A stretch of 54,553 nucleotides of DNA from assembly GCF_009758175.1 (NCBI RefSeq), contig NZ_WRPM01000032.1:1-54553 (forward strand). Reading direction: 5' to 3'. A model generated the notes under the pieces. That model was given only the letters and a program-made list of their open reading frames with translations, searched no databases and was not told where the DNA came from. Made by a program: the position numbers and the translations under genes. Origin of the DNA: Nesterenkonia alkaliphila (lineage in GTDB: Bacteria; Actinomycetota; Actinomycetes; Actinomycetales; Micrococcaceae). Below are positions 41,919-51,016 of this stretch, piece by piece. Numbering within the stretch: position 1 is the stretch's first letter; every line of letters begins with the position of its first letter.

Positions 41919-43034
41919 ATGGCAGCATCAGCATCACCGCTCGGCGGCGCCCTGGCCGGGCTGCGTCCGCCGCGGGTGCGGGGCCTGGACTTCACCGCTG
42001 TGGACTTCGAGACCGCCAATGGGTTCCGCGGCTCGCCCTGTGCGATCGGCATGGTACGCATCCGCGACGGCAATGTGGACGAGCTCTACTTCAAACGGAT
42101 GCGCCCGCCGGCCGGATTCGACAGGTTCGACCCCCGCAACGTGGAGATCCACGGCATCACCCCGCAGCGGGTGGCCGCTGAGCCCCGGTTCGGCGAACTC
42201 TTCGGCGAGATCCGGGAGTTCATCGGAACTGACACCCTGGTGGCGCATAATGCTGCCTTCGATGCTGAGGTCTTCGAATCTGCCCTGGAGGTCTCTGGGC
42301 TGGACTCCCCGGGCGGACTGCGCATGCTGTGCTCAGTGCGCCTGGCCAGAGCGGTCTACCAGCTGGACTCCCACGCCTTGCCGAAGGCGGCCGCCGAGGC
42401 CGGTTTCCACCTCAAACACCACCACCATGCGCTCTGGGACGCGCGGGCTGCGGCCGCCATTGTGGTGGACATCGCCGAGCGGCAGCGGACCAACCGGCTT
42501 CAGCAGCTCTTCGCAGCCCAGCAGATCGAGGCCGAGGAGCTGGAAGCATGGACCGCACCCCGGGCCTATGAATCCCGGGCCACCCGGCAGGTGCGCAGTT
42601 ACGCCCACCTGCTTGACGCCACCGCAGCCGGCGTCACTGACGCTATGATGCCGGACCTGATGCGCTGGCAGGAGGAGGGGAGGAATCTGCCGCCCTCGCC
42701 CGAGGCGGATCCGGGCCATCCGCTCTACGGCCAGCACCTGGTCTTCAGCGGCAACCTGGCCCTGCCGCGCCCGGAGGCCAAGGCGCTCGCCGCCGAGCAC
42801 GGGGCCACCACCTCCTCCAAGGTCATCGGTGCCACCACCATGCTGGTCATCGGCGACGGGGTGAGCCTTCAGGACATCGAACAGGCTGTGCACGGCGGCG
42901 CACCGGTTGCTCCGATGCAGGCCCGTAAGGTCCGTGAGGCGCTGGCCCGCCGAGCCAAGGGCCAACCGATCAGAATTCTCACCGAGTCAGAGTTCCGCGA
43001 ACTTCTGGGTCAGCGATGGCCGCTGCCGCGCTAG
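41919..43034 (+). CDS. DnaQ-like exonuclease with C-terminal BRCT-like domain
   Basis: A 371-aa protein. The N-terminal DEDDh 3'-5' exonuclease fold has 'FTAVDFETANGFRGSPCAIG' (DxE), 'LVAHNAAFDAEVF' (Exo II) and 'HHALWDARAAA' (HxxxxD, Exo III). The C-terminal part 'HPLYGQHLVFSGNLALPRPEAKALAAEHGATTSSKVIGATTMLVIGD' (about 262-308) matches BRCT domains of the DNA ligase/pol III epsilon-like type. Probably a DNA repair exonuclease. The start ATG 41919 lies 4 bp after the rdgB stop. Its TAG stop is the first base of interspersed repeat copy 2. Confidence 0.9.
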   Translation: MAASASPLGGALAGLRPPRVRGLDFTAVDFETANGFRGSPCAIGMVRIRDGNVDELYFKRMRPPAGFDRFDPRNVEIHGITPQRVAAEPRFGELFGEIREFIGTDTLVAHNAAFDAEVFESALEVSGLDSPGGLRMLCSVRLARAVYQLDSHALPKAAAEAGFHLKHHHHALWDARAAAAIVVDIAERQRTNRLQQLFAAQQIEAEELEAWTAPRAYESRATRQVRSYAHLLDATAAGVTDAMMPDLMRWQEEGRNLPPSPEADPGHPLYGQHLVFSGNLALPRPEAKALAAEHGATTSSKVIGATTMLVIGDGVSLQDIEQAVHGGAPVAPMQARKVREALARRAKGQPIRILTESEFRELLGQRWPLPR

Positions 43035-43104
43035 TCCCGGCGGCGGGTGCACGCCCCGCTCGCCTCTCGGCCGCGTTGCCGCGGCCTTCGCGCCTGAAGT
43101 CGGC
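43034..43104. repeat. interspersed repeat, copy 2
   Basis: The counterpart of 25482-25550. The shared 51-nt core is at 43054-43104. The centre is GGCCGCG-TTGC-CGCGGCC, a perfect 7-bp stem that differs from copy 1, so pairing is conserved while sequence is not. It lies between the exonuclease and a convergent gene and could serve as a terminator, but no T run follows. Confidence 0.75.
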
Positions 43105-43125
43105 TCGATCGGTAAACTCCGAGCC

Positions 43126-43815
43126 TCACCGGGATGCGGGTTTGGTTGCGTCCCGCCAGCGGTGGGCCAGATCCTCGACCACTACGCTCAGCAGCTCCTG
43201 GCGCGGCCCCGGGTCCCTGATCTCTGGTGTCCGGAGGGCGCCTCGTCGTGCTTCTGCCACCAGCTCGGGGTGCCCGTGGGTCAGGCACAGCGCCTGGGCT
43301 GCCCAGTCCTGCTTCATGGGAGCCGCCACGTACGGAACCAGGCTGATGGGGATGACCCGCTGCAGGGCGTCGTCGTACTGGATATCCGGCTGGGCGGGCT
43401 GAGCCGGGGAGCCGATCGGAGTGGGACGGGACAGCGCAGTGCGCAGCCCGGTGAGTGAAGACTCCGCGCTGTGCGGCAGCAGCTGCAGGCTCCCGGAGTC
43501 CAGAATCAGCTGACACGCATGATCAGTGGGCCGCGGCGGAGGCTCCGGGGCTCCGGCCGGGAAGCTGCCGGTGACCACCCGGTGCCAGCGCAGAGCGGCC
43601 AGCCACATGCTTGCCGCAGGATCGGCTCCGGTGCCCTCCTGGGCCCACTGCAGCACCTCCAGCAGTCCCTCGGCCAGGCACAGGGCCAGCAGCGTCTCTG
43701 CGTGCACAGGCTCCCCGGGGGCGGGCAGCAGAGCGCGCAGGGCAGGTTCGAAAGCTGCGATGAGCTGGGCGTCTTCGGCGGGATCCGGTGTCACGAAGGG
43801 TAAGAATACCGACAC
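43126..43815 (-). CDS. hypothetical protein with ADP-ribosylglycohydrolase-like features
   Basis: A 229-aa protein. 'LLALCLAEGLLEVLQWAQEGTGADPAASMWLAALRWHRV' and 'VIPISLVPYVAAPMKQDWAAQALCLTHGHPELVAEARRGAL' recall helices of ADP-ribosylglycohydrolases ('THGHPE' is typical), with a Pro-rich link between. However, the N-terminal GDALG segment and the C-terminal DDAD metal-binding segment of active enzymes are missing. It therefore looks like a shortened, probably non-catalytic relative. It is divergent from sbcD. Assignment is tentative. Confidence 0.6.
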   Translation of the reverse strand: MSVFLPFVTPDPAEDAQLIAAFEPALRALLPAPGEPVHAETLLALCLAEGLLEVLQWAQEGTGADPAASMWLAALRWHRVVTGSFPAGAPEPPPRPTDHACQLILDSGSLQLLPHSAESSLTGLRTALSRPTPIGSPAQPAQPDIQYDDALQRVIPISLVPYVAAPMKQDWAAQALCLTHGHPELVAEARRGALRTPEIRDPGPRQELLSVVVEDLAHRWRDATKPASR

Positions 43816-43888
43816 TCAGCCTCCCGGCGATTCTCATCTCCGGGGCGGGCCGTAAGGTGAGAGTCGAGGCTAAGCGGAAAGGGATGAG

Positions 43889-45064
43889 ATGAAGCTGCTG
43901 CACACCTCCGACTGGCACCTCGGGCGGGGGTTCCACGGGTTCTCCCTGCGCGATGAGCAGGAGGAGATGCTGCAGACTGTCTGCCGGACCGTGGAGGAGC
44001 ACGGGGTGGGGGCGGTGCTGGTGGCCGGTGATGTCTATGACCGTGCCCTGCCCCCGGAATGGGCGGTGCAGCTGCTGGACACCACCCTGGGCCGGCTGCG
44101 CCAGCTGGGTGCTGAGGTGGTCATCACCTCCGGCAATCACGATTCTGCGGCCCGGTTGGGGTTCATCCGGAAAGTCGCCGCAGCCTCCGGTCTGCACTTC
44201 CGGACTGCGCTCAGCGACGCCTGGACCCCGGTGGAGCTGGCCGACGGAACCCTGGTCTATGGGGTGCCGTACCTGGAGCCGCAGCTGGTGGCCGGAGAGC
44301 TGGGCGTTGAGCGCGCCAACCACACCGCCGTCACCGCCGAGGTCATCCGGCGGATCCACCAGGACCGCGACCGGCGCAGCCTTCGGGGCAGAGTGGTGGT
44401 GATGGCGCATCTGTTCGCTGCCTCCGGGGTGGCCTCCGAATCGGAGCGGAACATCGGCGCTGAGGCGGCCCCCGGGGACCAACTGGACCACCACGAGCGG
44501 AGTGCCGGGGGCCTGGCAGTGGTCCCCCTGGGTGTTTTCGACGGCTTCGACTACACCGCGCTGGGGCATCTGCACGGCCGTCAGCGGCTCTCCGAGACTG
44601 TGCGGTACTCCGGCTCGCCCATCCGGTACTCCTTCTCCGAGACTCGGCAGGCCAAAGGTGCCTGGCTCTACGACACCGACACCGGGCAGGCCGAACCCCT
44701 GGACTGGCAGATCGGCCGGCGGCTGGTGCAGCTGCGCGATGAGATCGAGGTGATTCTTGACCCGCAGACCGTGGCCGAGCACCGGGACTGCTACGCCCAG
44801 ATCACCCTGGTCGACGATCAGCGGCCCGAGCGCGCCTACCAGCGGGTCCAGGAGGCCTACCCCTACCTGGCCAGCTTCACCTACAGCGGGGCAGCCCGGG
44901 CCCAGAGCGCAACCACCTACTCGCAGAAGATCGCCGAGGCCAGGACTGATGCTGAGATCATCACCGGGTTCTTGGAACATGTGCGCAGCCGCGGACCCAG
45001 TCAAGCCGAGCAGCAGCTGATCCAGGAGGCCATGGAGACGGTCCGGCTGGGAGGTGCCCCATGA
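43889..45064 (+). CDS. sbcD: exonuclease SbcCD subunit D (Mre11-like nuclease)
   Basis: A 391-aa metallophosphoesterase that forms the nuclease of the SbcCD complex, which cleaves hairpin DNA and processes double-strand ends. Motifs are 'LLHTSDWHLGRGFHGF' (DxH), 'VLVAGDVYDRALPP' (GDxxD), 'ITSGNHDSAARLGF' (GNHD), 'VVVMAHLFAASG' and 'DYTALGHLHGRQ' (GHxH), all intact. AAAGGGATGAG precedes the ATG. Its stop overlaps the sbcC start (ATGA at 45061). Confidence 0.95.
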   Translation: MKLLHTSDWHLGRGFHGFSLRDEQEEMLQTVCRTVEEHGVGAVLVAGDVYDRALPPEWAVQLLDTTLGRLRQLGAEVVITSGNHDSAARLGFIRKVAAASGLHFRTALSDAWTPVELADGTLVYGVPYLEPQLVAGELGVERANHTAVTAEVIRRIHQDRDRRSLRGRVVVMAHLFAASGVASESERNIGAEAAPGDQLDHHERSAGGLAVVPLGVFDGFDYTALGHLHGRQRLSETVRYSGSPIRYSFSETRQAKGAWLYDTDTGQAEPLDWQIGRRLVQLRDEIEVILDPQTVAEHRDCYAQITLVDDQRPERAYQRVQEAYPYLASFTYSGAARAQSATTYSQKIAEARTDAEIITGFLEHVRSRGPSQAEQQLIQEAMETVRLGGAP

Positions 45065-48000
45065 AGCTGCACAGTCTGAGACTCTGCGCTTTCGGCCCCT
45101 TCCCGGGTCAGGAAACGGTGGACTTCGACGCACTAGGTGCCGAAGGGCTGTTTCTGCTGCGCGGACGCACCGGATCCGGAAAGACCTCTGTGCTGGACGC
45201 TGTGACCTTTGCGCTCTACGGGAAGGTCCCCGGCGAGCGGGACCACAATATGCTCAAGTCCCACCACGCCCCGCCGGAGCGCGAGCCCGTTGTGGAGCTG
45301 GAGTTCAGCTGTGGGGAGCAGCGATGGTGGGTGCGCCGTACCCCGCCGTACTGGCGCCCCGGTCGGGCCAATGCAGTGGGCAGCACTATTCAGCTCAAAC
45401 GTCTCCTCGGTGGAGACTGGGAGCCGGTCACATCCGGTGTCCAGGCAGCCAATGCTGAGCTGCAGCAGATCCTGGGGCTGAATGTGGACCAGTTCACCAA
45501 GGTCATCCTGCTGCCCCAGGGGGACTTCGCCGAGTTCCTGCACGCCTCCAGTAAGGAGAAGCAGGAGCTGCTTGAACGGCTCTTCGACACCCACCGGTTC
45601 CGGGCCTTGGAGATGGCGTTGGCTGAGGCCGCAAAGGCCTCCGAGGAGCAGATCAGCCGGCTTCAGGCGCAGATCGAACACCAGGCCAGCACGCTGCGCC
45701 GCGATGCAGCCCTGCTGCTGGGTGCCGAGCACTGCCAGGAACAGCAGCTCGATCTTGACGGCACACCTGAGGACCAGCTGGGGGAGTTGGTGGCCCAGGA
45801 GGCCGCGACGGTGCAGCGGCAGCTGGCTGCCCGCACCGCGCAGGCCGCCCAGGCGGCCCAGGATGCGCGTCGCGAGGCTGAGCACCAGGCGGCCCGGCGC
45901 AGGGAGCTGTTGGCCTACCAGCAGTATCAGCAGGATCTTGCTGACCACCAGGGGCAGGCTGAGGAGGCTGAGGCCTCCCGGCGTCTCAGGGATCGGCATA
46001 TGGCTGCCGTGCAGATCGCCTCCTGGCTGAAGGAGGCTGAATCTGCCCAGCAGCAGGCCGCTTCCGCCCAGGCTGAGGCGCAGCTGGAGGCGAGGCGAGC
46101 TGCTCAGGTGCTGGCGGAGCAGAACGAGGTGAGCGTGGATCCGCTCACCGATGCCGAGGGTCTTCCGCAGGAGGCGGCCATCGAGACGGTGCTGGAGCGG
46201 CTCACCGCCCTGCGCAGCAGTCTCACCGAGCAGGATGCCCGCCAGCTGGAGGATCAGCAGGCCGCGCTGCGCAGCCAGGCTCAGCAGCTGCGGCAGCAGG
46301 CGGAGGAGGCTCGTCAGGCCCAGGAGCAGCTGCAGGCAGAGATCGAGACCCTCGGTGGCAGACGTGAGGAGCTGGCCGCTGAGCAGACGGACCTCGAGCA
46401 GCTCGACCAGCAGCGGCAGGCCGCCCAGCAACAGCTGCAGGCCGCCAGTCATCGCGCGGAGCTGACCCAGCAGCGCGATGCCGCAGCCCAGCAGCAGCAG
46501 CGCACTCAGCGCGCTGCCGAGGAAGCCCGGCAGCAGGCCCAGGCGGCGGCGCAGTCCCACACCGAGGCGGTGCGCCGCCGGCTCGATGGTCTGGCCGTGG
46601 AGCTCGCCGAGGAGCTTCAGCCCGGCAAGCCCTGCCGGGTCTGTGGCGGCACCGAGCACCCGGCCCCCTTACAGGCGGTCGAACACACGGTCAGCCGACA
46701 AGAGGTGGACCGGGCCCGGAAGGCCGAGCGTCAGGCGCTCACCGCGGCAGAATCGGCCCGGGCCGCCTATGACGCCGCCCGCGCCAGGCTCGAGGAGCTC
46801 AGGGCTGCGCTGGGTGAACACGGCCAGACAAGCACCGCCGAGGCAGCTCGGCTCGCCGAGCAGGCCCAGCAGAGACTGGACCAGCTCGACGCTGAGCGCA
46901 CTCGGCAGCGCCGCCTGAGCGTGCAGCTGCAGGAGCTTACCGAGCAGATGCACACCCTCCAGCAGCAGCACGCCGAGTCCGGGCACCGGGCTGAACGCTG
47001 CGCCGATCAGGCCCAACGGGCCGAGCAGGACGCCCAGCAGCTTGAGCACCGGCTGGCCACCCTGCGCGGGGTCCATCCCAGCGTCCAGGACCGGCTGCAG
47101 CTGGTTGAGGCCTGCGCCGAAGCCCTGCACCAGGCGCTGGAGGCCCACCGGCAGCACCAGAGCCGTATTGCCCAGGCAGCCAGGACAGCCGAGGCCGCCC
47201 AGCGTGAGATCACAGGATCCCCCTTCGCCGGTGCTCAAGAGGCCGCGGCCGCCGTGCTGGATGACCAGCAGCTGGCCGAGGCCGAGCAGATCATCACCGC
47301 CTACCAGGACGAGGCCAAGCGCCTGGAGTTCACCGCCGCCCAGGCGGAGGTCACCGCGGGGCGCCGCCGGCACCAGGCCGCAGAACAGCTGCCCAGCCAG
47401 GAAGCCGTGGAGGCCGCAGCCGAACAGGCAGCTGCCGCCGAGGAGCAGCTGCAGGGCCGCCGAAAGGAGCAGACCGCCTTCGAAGCCCGACAGCAGGGGG
47501 TCACCGACTGCATCAGCGCCCTCGGTCAGGCGCTGGCGGCCAAGGGCGCCCAGGCCGGGGAGCAGCAGCTGCGCGCAGATCTGGCCGCAGCGGTCAACGG
47601 CCGCGGCCAGGACAACCCGATGCGAATGACCCTGACCACCTTCGTGCTTGCCGCCAAGCTCGAGCAGGTGGCCCTGGCGGCCTCCCGGCATTTGCTGACC
47701 ATGTCAGAAGGCCGGTACCGCCTGCTGCACGATGACGAGGGCGGCTCCGGGGCAGCTAAGAAGGGCTTGGATCTGAAGGTCCACGATGAACACTCCGATG
47801 AGTACCGCCCCACCTCCTCACTGTCCGGGGGAGAGACATTCATGGCCTCCCTGGCCATGGCGCTGGGCCTGGCTGAAACGGTGCAGTCCGAATCGGGCGG
47901 ACTCGGCATGGAGAGTCTGTTCATCGATGAGGGCTTCGGCTCACTCGATGACCAGACTCTGGAGGCGGTGATGACCGCGCTTCACACCCTGCAGGGAGAG

Positions 48001-48117
48001 GGCCGCCGGATCGGTGTGGTCAGCCACGTTACGGAGATGCACCAGCAGATCCCCGTCCAGCTGAAGGTCACCAAGACCACCACCGGATCCACGCTGACCA
48101 TGGTGGGCACCGCATGA
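45061..48117 (+). CDS. sbcC: exonuclease SbcCD subunit C (Rad50-like SMC ATPase)
   Basis: A 1018-aa ATPase partner of SbcD. Walker A 'LLRGRTGSGKTSVLDAVTFALYG' lies near residue 38. Long Gln/Ala/Glu-rich coiled coils flank the zinc hook 'CRVCGG' (Cys525 and Cys528, CxxC). The C-terminal lobe has the signature 'SSLSGGETFMASLAMALGLAE' and Walker B/D-loop 'LFIDEGFGSLDDQTLEAV'. The extreme Gln/Ala bias of the coiled coil creates long spurious open frames on other strands. It overlaps sbcD and the small membrane-protein gene by ATGA. Confidence 0.96.
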   Translation: MKLHSLRLCAFGPFPGQETVDFDALGAEGLFLLRGRTGSGKTSVLDAVTFALYGKVPGERDHNMLKSHHAPPEREPVVELEFSCGEQRWWVRRTPPYWRPGRANAVGSTIQLKRLLGGDWEPVTSGVQAANAELQQILGLNVDQFTKVILLPQGDFAEFLHASSKEKQELLERLFDTHRFRALEMALAEAAKASEEQISRLQAQIEHQASTLRRDAALLLGAEHCQEQQLDLDGTPEDQLGELVAQEAATVQRQLAARTAQAAQAAQDARREAEHQAARRRELLAYQQYQQDLADHQGQAEEAEASRRLRDRHMAAVQIASWLKEAESAQQQAASAQAEAQLEARRAAQVLAEQNEVSVDPLTDAEGLPQEAAIETVLERLTALRSSLTEQDARQLEDQQAALRSQAQQLRQQAEEARQAQEQLQAEIETLGGRREELAAEQTDLEQLDQQRQAAQQQLQAASHRAELTQQRDAAAQQQQRTQRAAEEARQQAQAAAQSHTEAVRRRLDGLAVELAEELQPGKPCRVCGGTEHPAPLQAVEHTVSRQEVDRARKAERQALTAAESARAAYDAARARLEELRAALGEHGQTSTAEAARLAEQAQQRLDQLDAERTRQRRLSVQLQELTEQMHTLQQQHAESGHRAERCADQAQRAEQDAQQLEHRLATLRGVHPSVQDRLQLVEACAEALHQALEAHRQHQSRIAQAARTAEAAQREITGSPFAGAQEAAAAVLDDQQLAEAEQIITAYQDEAKRLEFTAAQAEVTAGRRRHQAAEQLPSQEAVEAAAEQAAAAEEQLQGRRKEQTAFEARQQGVTDCISALGQALAAKGAQAGEQQLRADLAAAVNGRGQDNPMRMTLTTFVLAAKLEQVALAASRHLLTMSEGRYRLLHDDEGGSGAAKKGLDLKVHDEHSDEYRPTSSLSGGETFMASLAMALGLAETVQSESGGLGMESLFIDEGFGSLDDQTLEAVMTALHTLQGEGRRIGVVSHVTEMHQQIPVQLKVTKTTTGSTLTMVGTA

Positions 48118-48629
48118 TCCGCCTGCTGGAACTGGCGGCCCGGCTGCCGGGCACCCTGCTGCCCTTCGCCGTAGGGCTCGCACTGGTAGGCGCCGACTGG
48201 TGGGCTGCCCTGGGCATCGGCGCCGCCGCGGTGGCAGGCTACTTCCTCTCTGCGCCCTTGGGCCGGCTCCTGAACCGTTGGAGCAGCCCGCGCAACCTGC
48301 TGCTGGCCCAAGCGGTGGTCTACGTCATCCTGCTGGTGCTGCTCATCGCCGCGGTGGAGCAGCAGCTGCTCTGGCTGGTGCTGGTGCTCAGCCTCGGCGC
48401 CGCTCTGGCCGCCCCTGCGGAGCGGGTCTGCGTGCCTAACCCCCGTCTGGACCGCACCGCGGTGGCGCTGAGCTTCATTTTGGCGGTTGTCTGCGGCCTG
48501 GTCTCCGCATGGGCCGTGCCGCTGGTGGTCTGCGGAGTCGCGGCAGCCGCCTCGGTCCCGGTACTGGTGATGCTGCGCAGCAGCGGCACCGACCAGGGTG
48601 AGGCTGGGCTCAGCCGGCCAGGAAGTTGA
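48114..48629 (+). CDS. small multi-pass membrane protein (half-MFS-like)
   Basis: A 171-aa hydrophobic protein with about five helices ('LLPFAVGLALVGADWWAALGIGAAAVAGYFL', 'AVVYVILLVLLIAAV', 'LLWLVLVLSLGAALAAPAERV', 'AVALSFILAVVCGLVSAWAVPLVVCGVAAAASVPVLVML'). 'SAPLGRLLNRWSSPRNLLLAQ' resembles an MFS loop 2-3 motif, so it may be the remnant of a transporter half. The start overlaps the sbcC stop (ATGA), indicating translational coupling. The 3' end overlaps the convergent hydrolase by 20 bp. Function unknown. Confidence 0.65.
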   Translation: MIRLLELAARLPGTLLPFAVGLALVGADWWAALGIGAAAVAGYFLSAPLGRLLNRWSSPRNLLLAQAVVYVILLVLLIAAVEQQLLWLVLVLSLGAALAAPAERVCVPNPRLDRTAVALSFILAVVCGLVSAWAVPLVVCGVAAAASVPVLVMLRSSGTDQGEAGLSRPGS

Positions 48630-49392
48630 GCACCGTCTGCTTATACTCCCGGGCCGTCAGCACATTGATGTGGTTGCGCCCCGGGATCTCCACGAACTCT
48701 GCCGCAGCCCCTGCTGCACGCACCAGTTGGGCCAGTCTCGCCGCCCCGGCAGCGATACTGTCCTGGGCTCCGGCCACCACCAGGGTGGGGACTGCCGGGA
48801 CTGTTTCCTCAGGGCGGTAGGGGTCCTGGGCAAGGGCCAGACGCAGCTCCACCACATGGGGGAGGTTCTGCCCCGGCAGGGCCGCAGCCACTGTGATGAA
48901 CCGGCGCGTAGCCTCATCCGCCGGCTCAGGCCCACCCCGGGCCCAGCTGCGGGCCTGCGCGGGCGCCACCTGGTACACGTCATCGGAGACCGGGGAGCCG
49001 CCCATCACCAGGGAGCCCACCAGCTGCGGGTGCTGGTGGGCGAACTCCCAGGAGATCCTGGACCCCATGGAGTACCCGTGCAGGTGCACCCGGCCGCCGG
49101 CAGTCTCGGCGGTCTGCTGCAGATCGTTCAGAATGTCTGCCAGGCGGAGCCCGCTCGGATCGACCTCAGCTGAGGCCCCATGACCCGGTAGATCTACCGA
49201 GACGATGCTCCGCCCAGTGCCGGCCACAGGGTCCAGCCATCCGGTCTTGACCCAGTTGAACAGTGTGTTCGAGGCAAAGCCGTGGACCAGCAGCACCGGC
49301 GCCCCGGTAGGCTCCGGATGCTTCCAGCTGTGCACAGTCAGCCCGTGCGGGGTCCGGTAGGAGGAATCAGCGGGGTACTGCAGTCGTGCCAC
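48610..49392 (-). CDS. alpha/beta hydrolase
   Basis: A 260-aa alpha/beta hydrolase. It has 'VLLVHGFASNTLFNWVKTGWL' (oxyanion HG), 'VDLPGHGASAEVDPSG', 'VHLHGYSMGSRISWEFA' (nucleophile elbow GYSMGS), 'LVVAGAQDSI' (acid) and 'PGRNHINVLTARE' (catalytic His). The substrate is unknown. It is convergent with the small membrane protein and lies 42 bp downstream of mqo on the same strand, with a GGCGTCGT site between them. Confidence 0.85.
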   Translation of the reverse strand: MARLQYPADSSYRTPHGLTVHSWKHPEPTGAPVLLVHGFASNTLFNWVKTGWLDPVAGTGRSIVSVDLPGHGASAEVDPSGLRLADILNDLQQTAETAGGRVHLHGYSMGSRISWEFAHQHPQLVGSLVMGGSPVSDDVYQVAPAQARSWARGGPEPADEATRRFITVAAALPGQNLPHVVELRLALAQDPYRPEETVPAVPTLVVAGAQDSIAAGAARLAQLVRAAGAAAEFVEIPGRNHINVLTAREYKQTVLNFLAG

Positions 49393-49434
49393 GGCGTCGT
49401 CCTGTGTTCTTAGGTGCAGCCGGAGCGGACCGGC

Positions 49435-50946
49435 TCAGATGTCCAGCTGCAGAGTCTTGGCCGTGGACTCGGTGACCTCGGCCAGCAGCTTCTCGTTCTC
49501 GTTGAGCAGCTGGCCGTAGGAGGGCACCATGGTCTCGAGCTGGGGCCTCCAGCCTTCGATCTGGCCGGGGAAACAGCGCTCCAGCAGCTTGAACATGATG
49601 CTCGGCGCGGTGGAGGCCCCGGGGGATGCGCCGAGCAGCCCGGCGATGGAGCCGTCGGCGGCGGCGATGAGCTCGGTGCCGAACTGCAGGACTCCCTTGC
49701 CCCGCTCATCCTTCTTCATCACCTGCACCCGCTGGCCGGCGGTGATCAGCTCCCACTGCTCACCGTCAGCCTCGGGGTAGAACTCCTGCAGGGCAGCCAC
49801 CTTCTTGCGCTGGGACTTGGTGACCTCCTTGAGCAGATAGCTCACCAGCGAGGTGTTGGTGGCACCGACCTGCAGCATCGGCAGCAGGTTATGCGGCCGT
49901 ACCGAGAAGGGCAGGTCCAGGTAGGAACCGGACTTCAGGAAGTTGGTGGAGAATCCGGCATAGGGTCCGAACATCAGTGAGCGGCGGCCCTCCACGAACC
50001 GGGTGTCCAGATGCGGCACGGACATCGGCGGGGCTCCCACCGAGGCCAGACCGTACACCTTGGCATGGTGCTGCTCAGCGATCGCAGACTCGGTGGCGCG
50101 CAGGAACTGACCGGAGACCGGGAAGCCGCCGAAGCCGCGGATCTCCCGGATCCCACTGGACTGCAGCAGCCCCAGGGCCCCACCCCCGGCACCCACAAAC
50201 ACGAACCGGGCGCTGGCGGTGAACTTCTCCCCACCGGCGGTGTTCTTCACCTTCATCTCCCAGCGCCCGTCAGTGCCCCGGGAGAGGCCGGTGACCTCGT
50301 GGCCGTAGCGCAGCTCTACGCCCTCAGCGCCCAGGTGCCCGGCCAGCTGCCGAGTGATGGAGCCGAAGTCCACATCGGTGCCGTCGCGGAACTGGGAGGC
50401 AGCTACCGGCTTATCCGCAGTGCGCCCGGCGGCCAGTAGCGGCGCCCAACTGCCGATGGTGTCAAGATCCTCAGCATGCTCAATATGGGCAAACAGCGGC
50501 TCCTTCCGCATTGCCTCATAACGGTCGCGCAGGTACTGGGTGTTCTTCTCACCCCAGACAAAGCTGATATGCGGCAGCGCGTTGATGAACGTGCGGGGAG
50601 CGCCCAGGGTGCCGTTCTCGGTCCAATGCGACCACAGCTGACGGGAGACGTGGAACTGCTCGGCGATTCCGGCGGCCTTGGCCGTGGAGATCGCACCGTC
50701 AGCCCCACGGGGGGTGTAGTTCAGCTCGCAGTAGGCAGTATGCCCGGTGCCAGCGTTGTTCCACGGGTCGGAGGACTCCTGACCGGCGCCGTCGAGTTTC
50801 TCGAACAGGGCGATGCTCCAGTCCGGCTGGAGCTCCTTGAGGATGGCTCCGAGGGTGGTGGACATGATGCCACCACCGACCAGAATCACATCGAATCGTT
50901 GGGATGACGGCGTCGACGCTGACTCGGTCACGGCAGAGCTCCTCAT
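49435..50946 (-). CDS. mqo: malate:quinone oxidoreductase
   Basis: A 503-aa FAD-dependent, membrane-associated enzyme that oxidises malate to oxaloacetate and passes electrons to menaquinone. '[22 protein letters not shown]' is the FAD dinucleotide motif. '[17 protein letters not shown]', '[13 protein letters not shown]', '[19 protein letters not shown]', '[12 protein letters not shown]' and '[15 protein letters not shown]' are Mqo hallmarks. The length fits Mqo group 1. It replaces or supplements NAD-malate dehydrogenase in the TCA cycle, common in Micrococcales and Corynebacteriales. Confidence 0.96.
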   Translation of the reverse strand: MRSSAVTESASTPSSQRFDVILVGGGIMSTTLGAILKELQPDWSIALFEKLDGAGQESSDPWNNAGTGHTAYCELNYTPRGADGAISTAKAAGIAEQFHVSRQLWSHWTENGTLGAPRTFINALPHISFVWGEKNTQYLRDRYEAMRKEPLFAHIEHAEDLDTIGSWAPLLAAGRTADKPVAASQFRDGTDVDFGSITRQLAGHLGAEGVELRYGHEVTGLSRGTDGRWEMKVKNTAGGEKFTASARFVFVGAGGGALGLLQSSGIREIRGFGGFPVSGQFLRATESAIAEQHHAKVYGLASVGAPPMSVPHLDTRFVEGRRSLMFGPYAGFSTNFLKSGSYLDLPFSVRPHNLLPMLQVGATNTSLVSYLLKEVTKSQRKKVAALQEFYPEADGEQWELITAGQRVQVMKKDERGKGVLQFGTELIAAADGSIAGLLGASPGASTAPSIMFKLLERCFPGQIEGWRPQLETMVPSYGQLLNENEKLLAEVTESTAKTLQLDI

Positions 50947-50978
50947 AGTTGACAGGGATGATTCGGTTCGACTTTACC

Positions 50979-50995
50979 GCCGCGCTGTGCGCGGC
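50979..50995. terminator. short GC hairpin between the substrate-binding-protein gene and mqo
   Basis: GCCGCGC-TGT-GCGCGGC is a perfect 7-bp stem with a 3-nt loop, 21 bp after the stop of the minus-strand upstream gene. No T run follows, so it may pause transcription or protect RNA rather than terminate. Confidence 0.4.
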
Positions 50996-51016
50996 AGGAA
51001 ATTGGCTCTCAGCTGA

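Noticed and set aside
43523-45133. A 536-codon minus-strand frame opposite sbcD
   Set aside because: sbcD on the plus strand carries all phosphoesterase motifs; the antisense frame has none.
45133-46659. A 508-codon minus-strand frame (and others) opposite sbcC
   Set aside because: Leu/Gly-rich mirror of the Gln/Ala-rich coiled coil; sbcC has complete Walker, hook and signature motifs.
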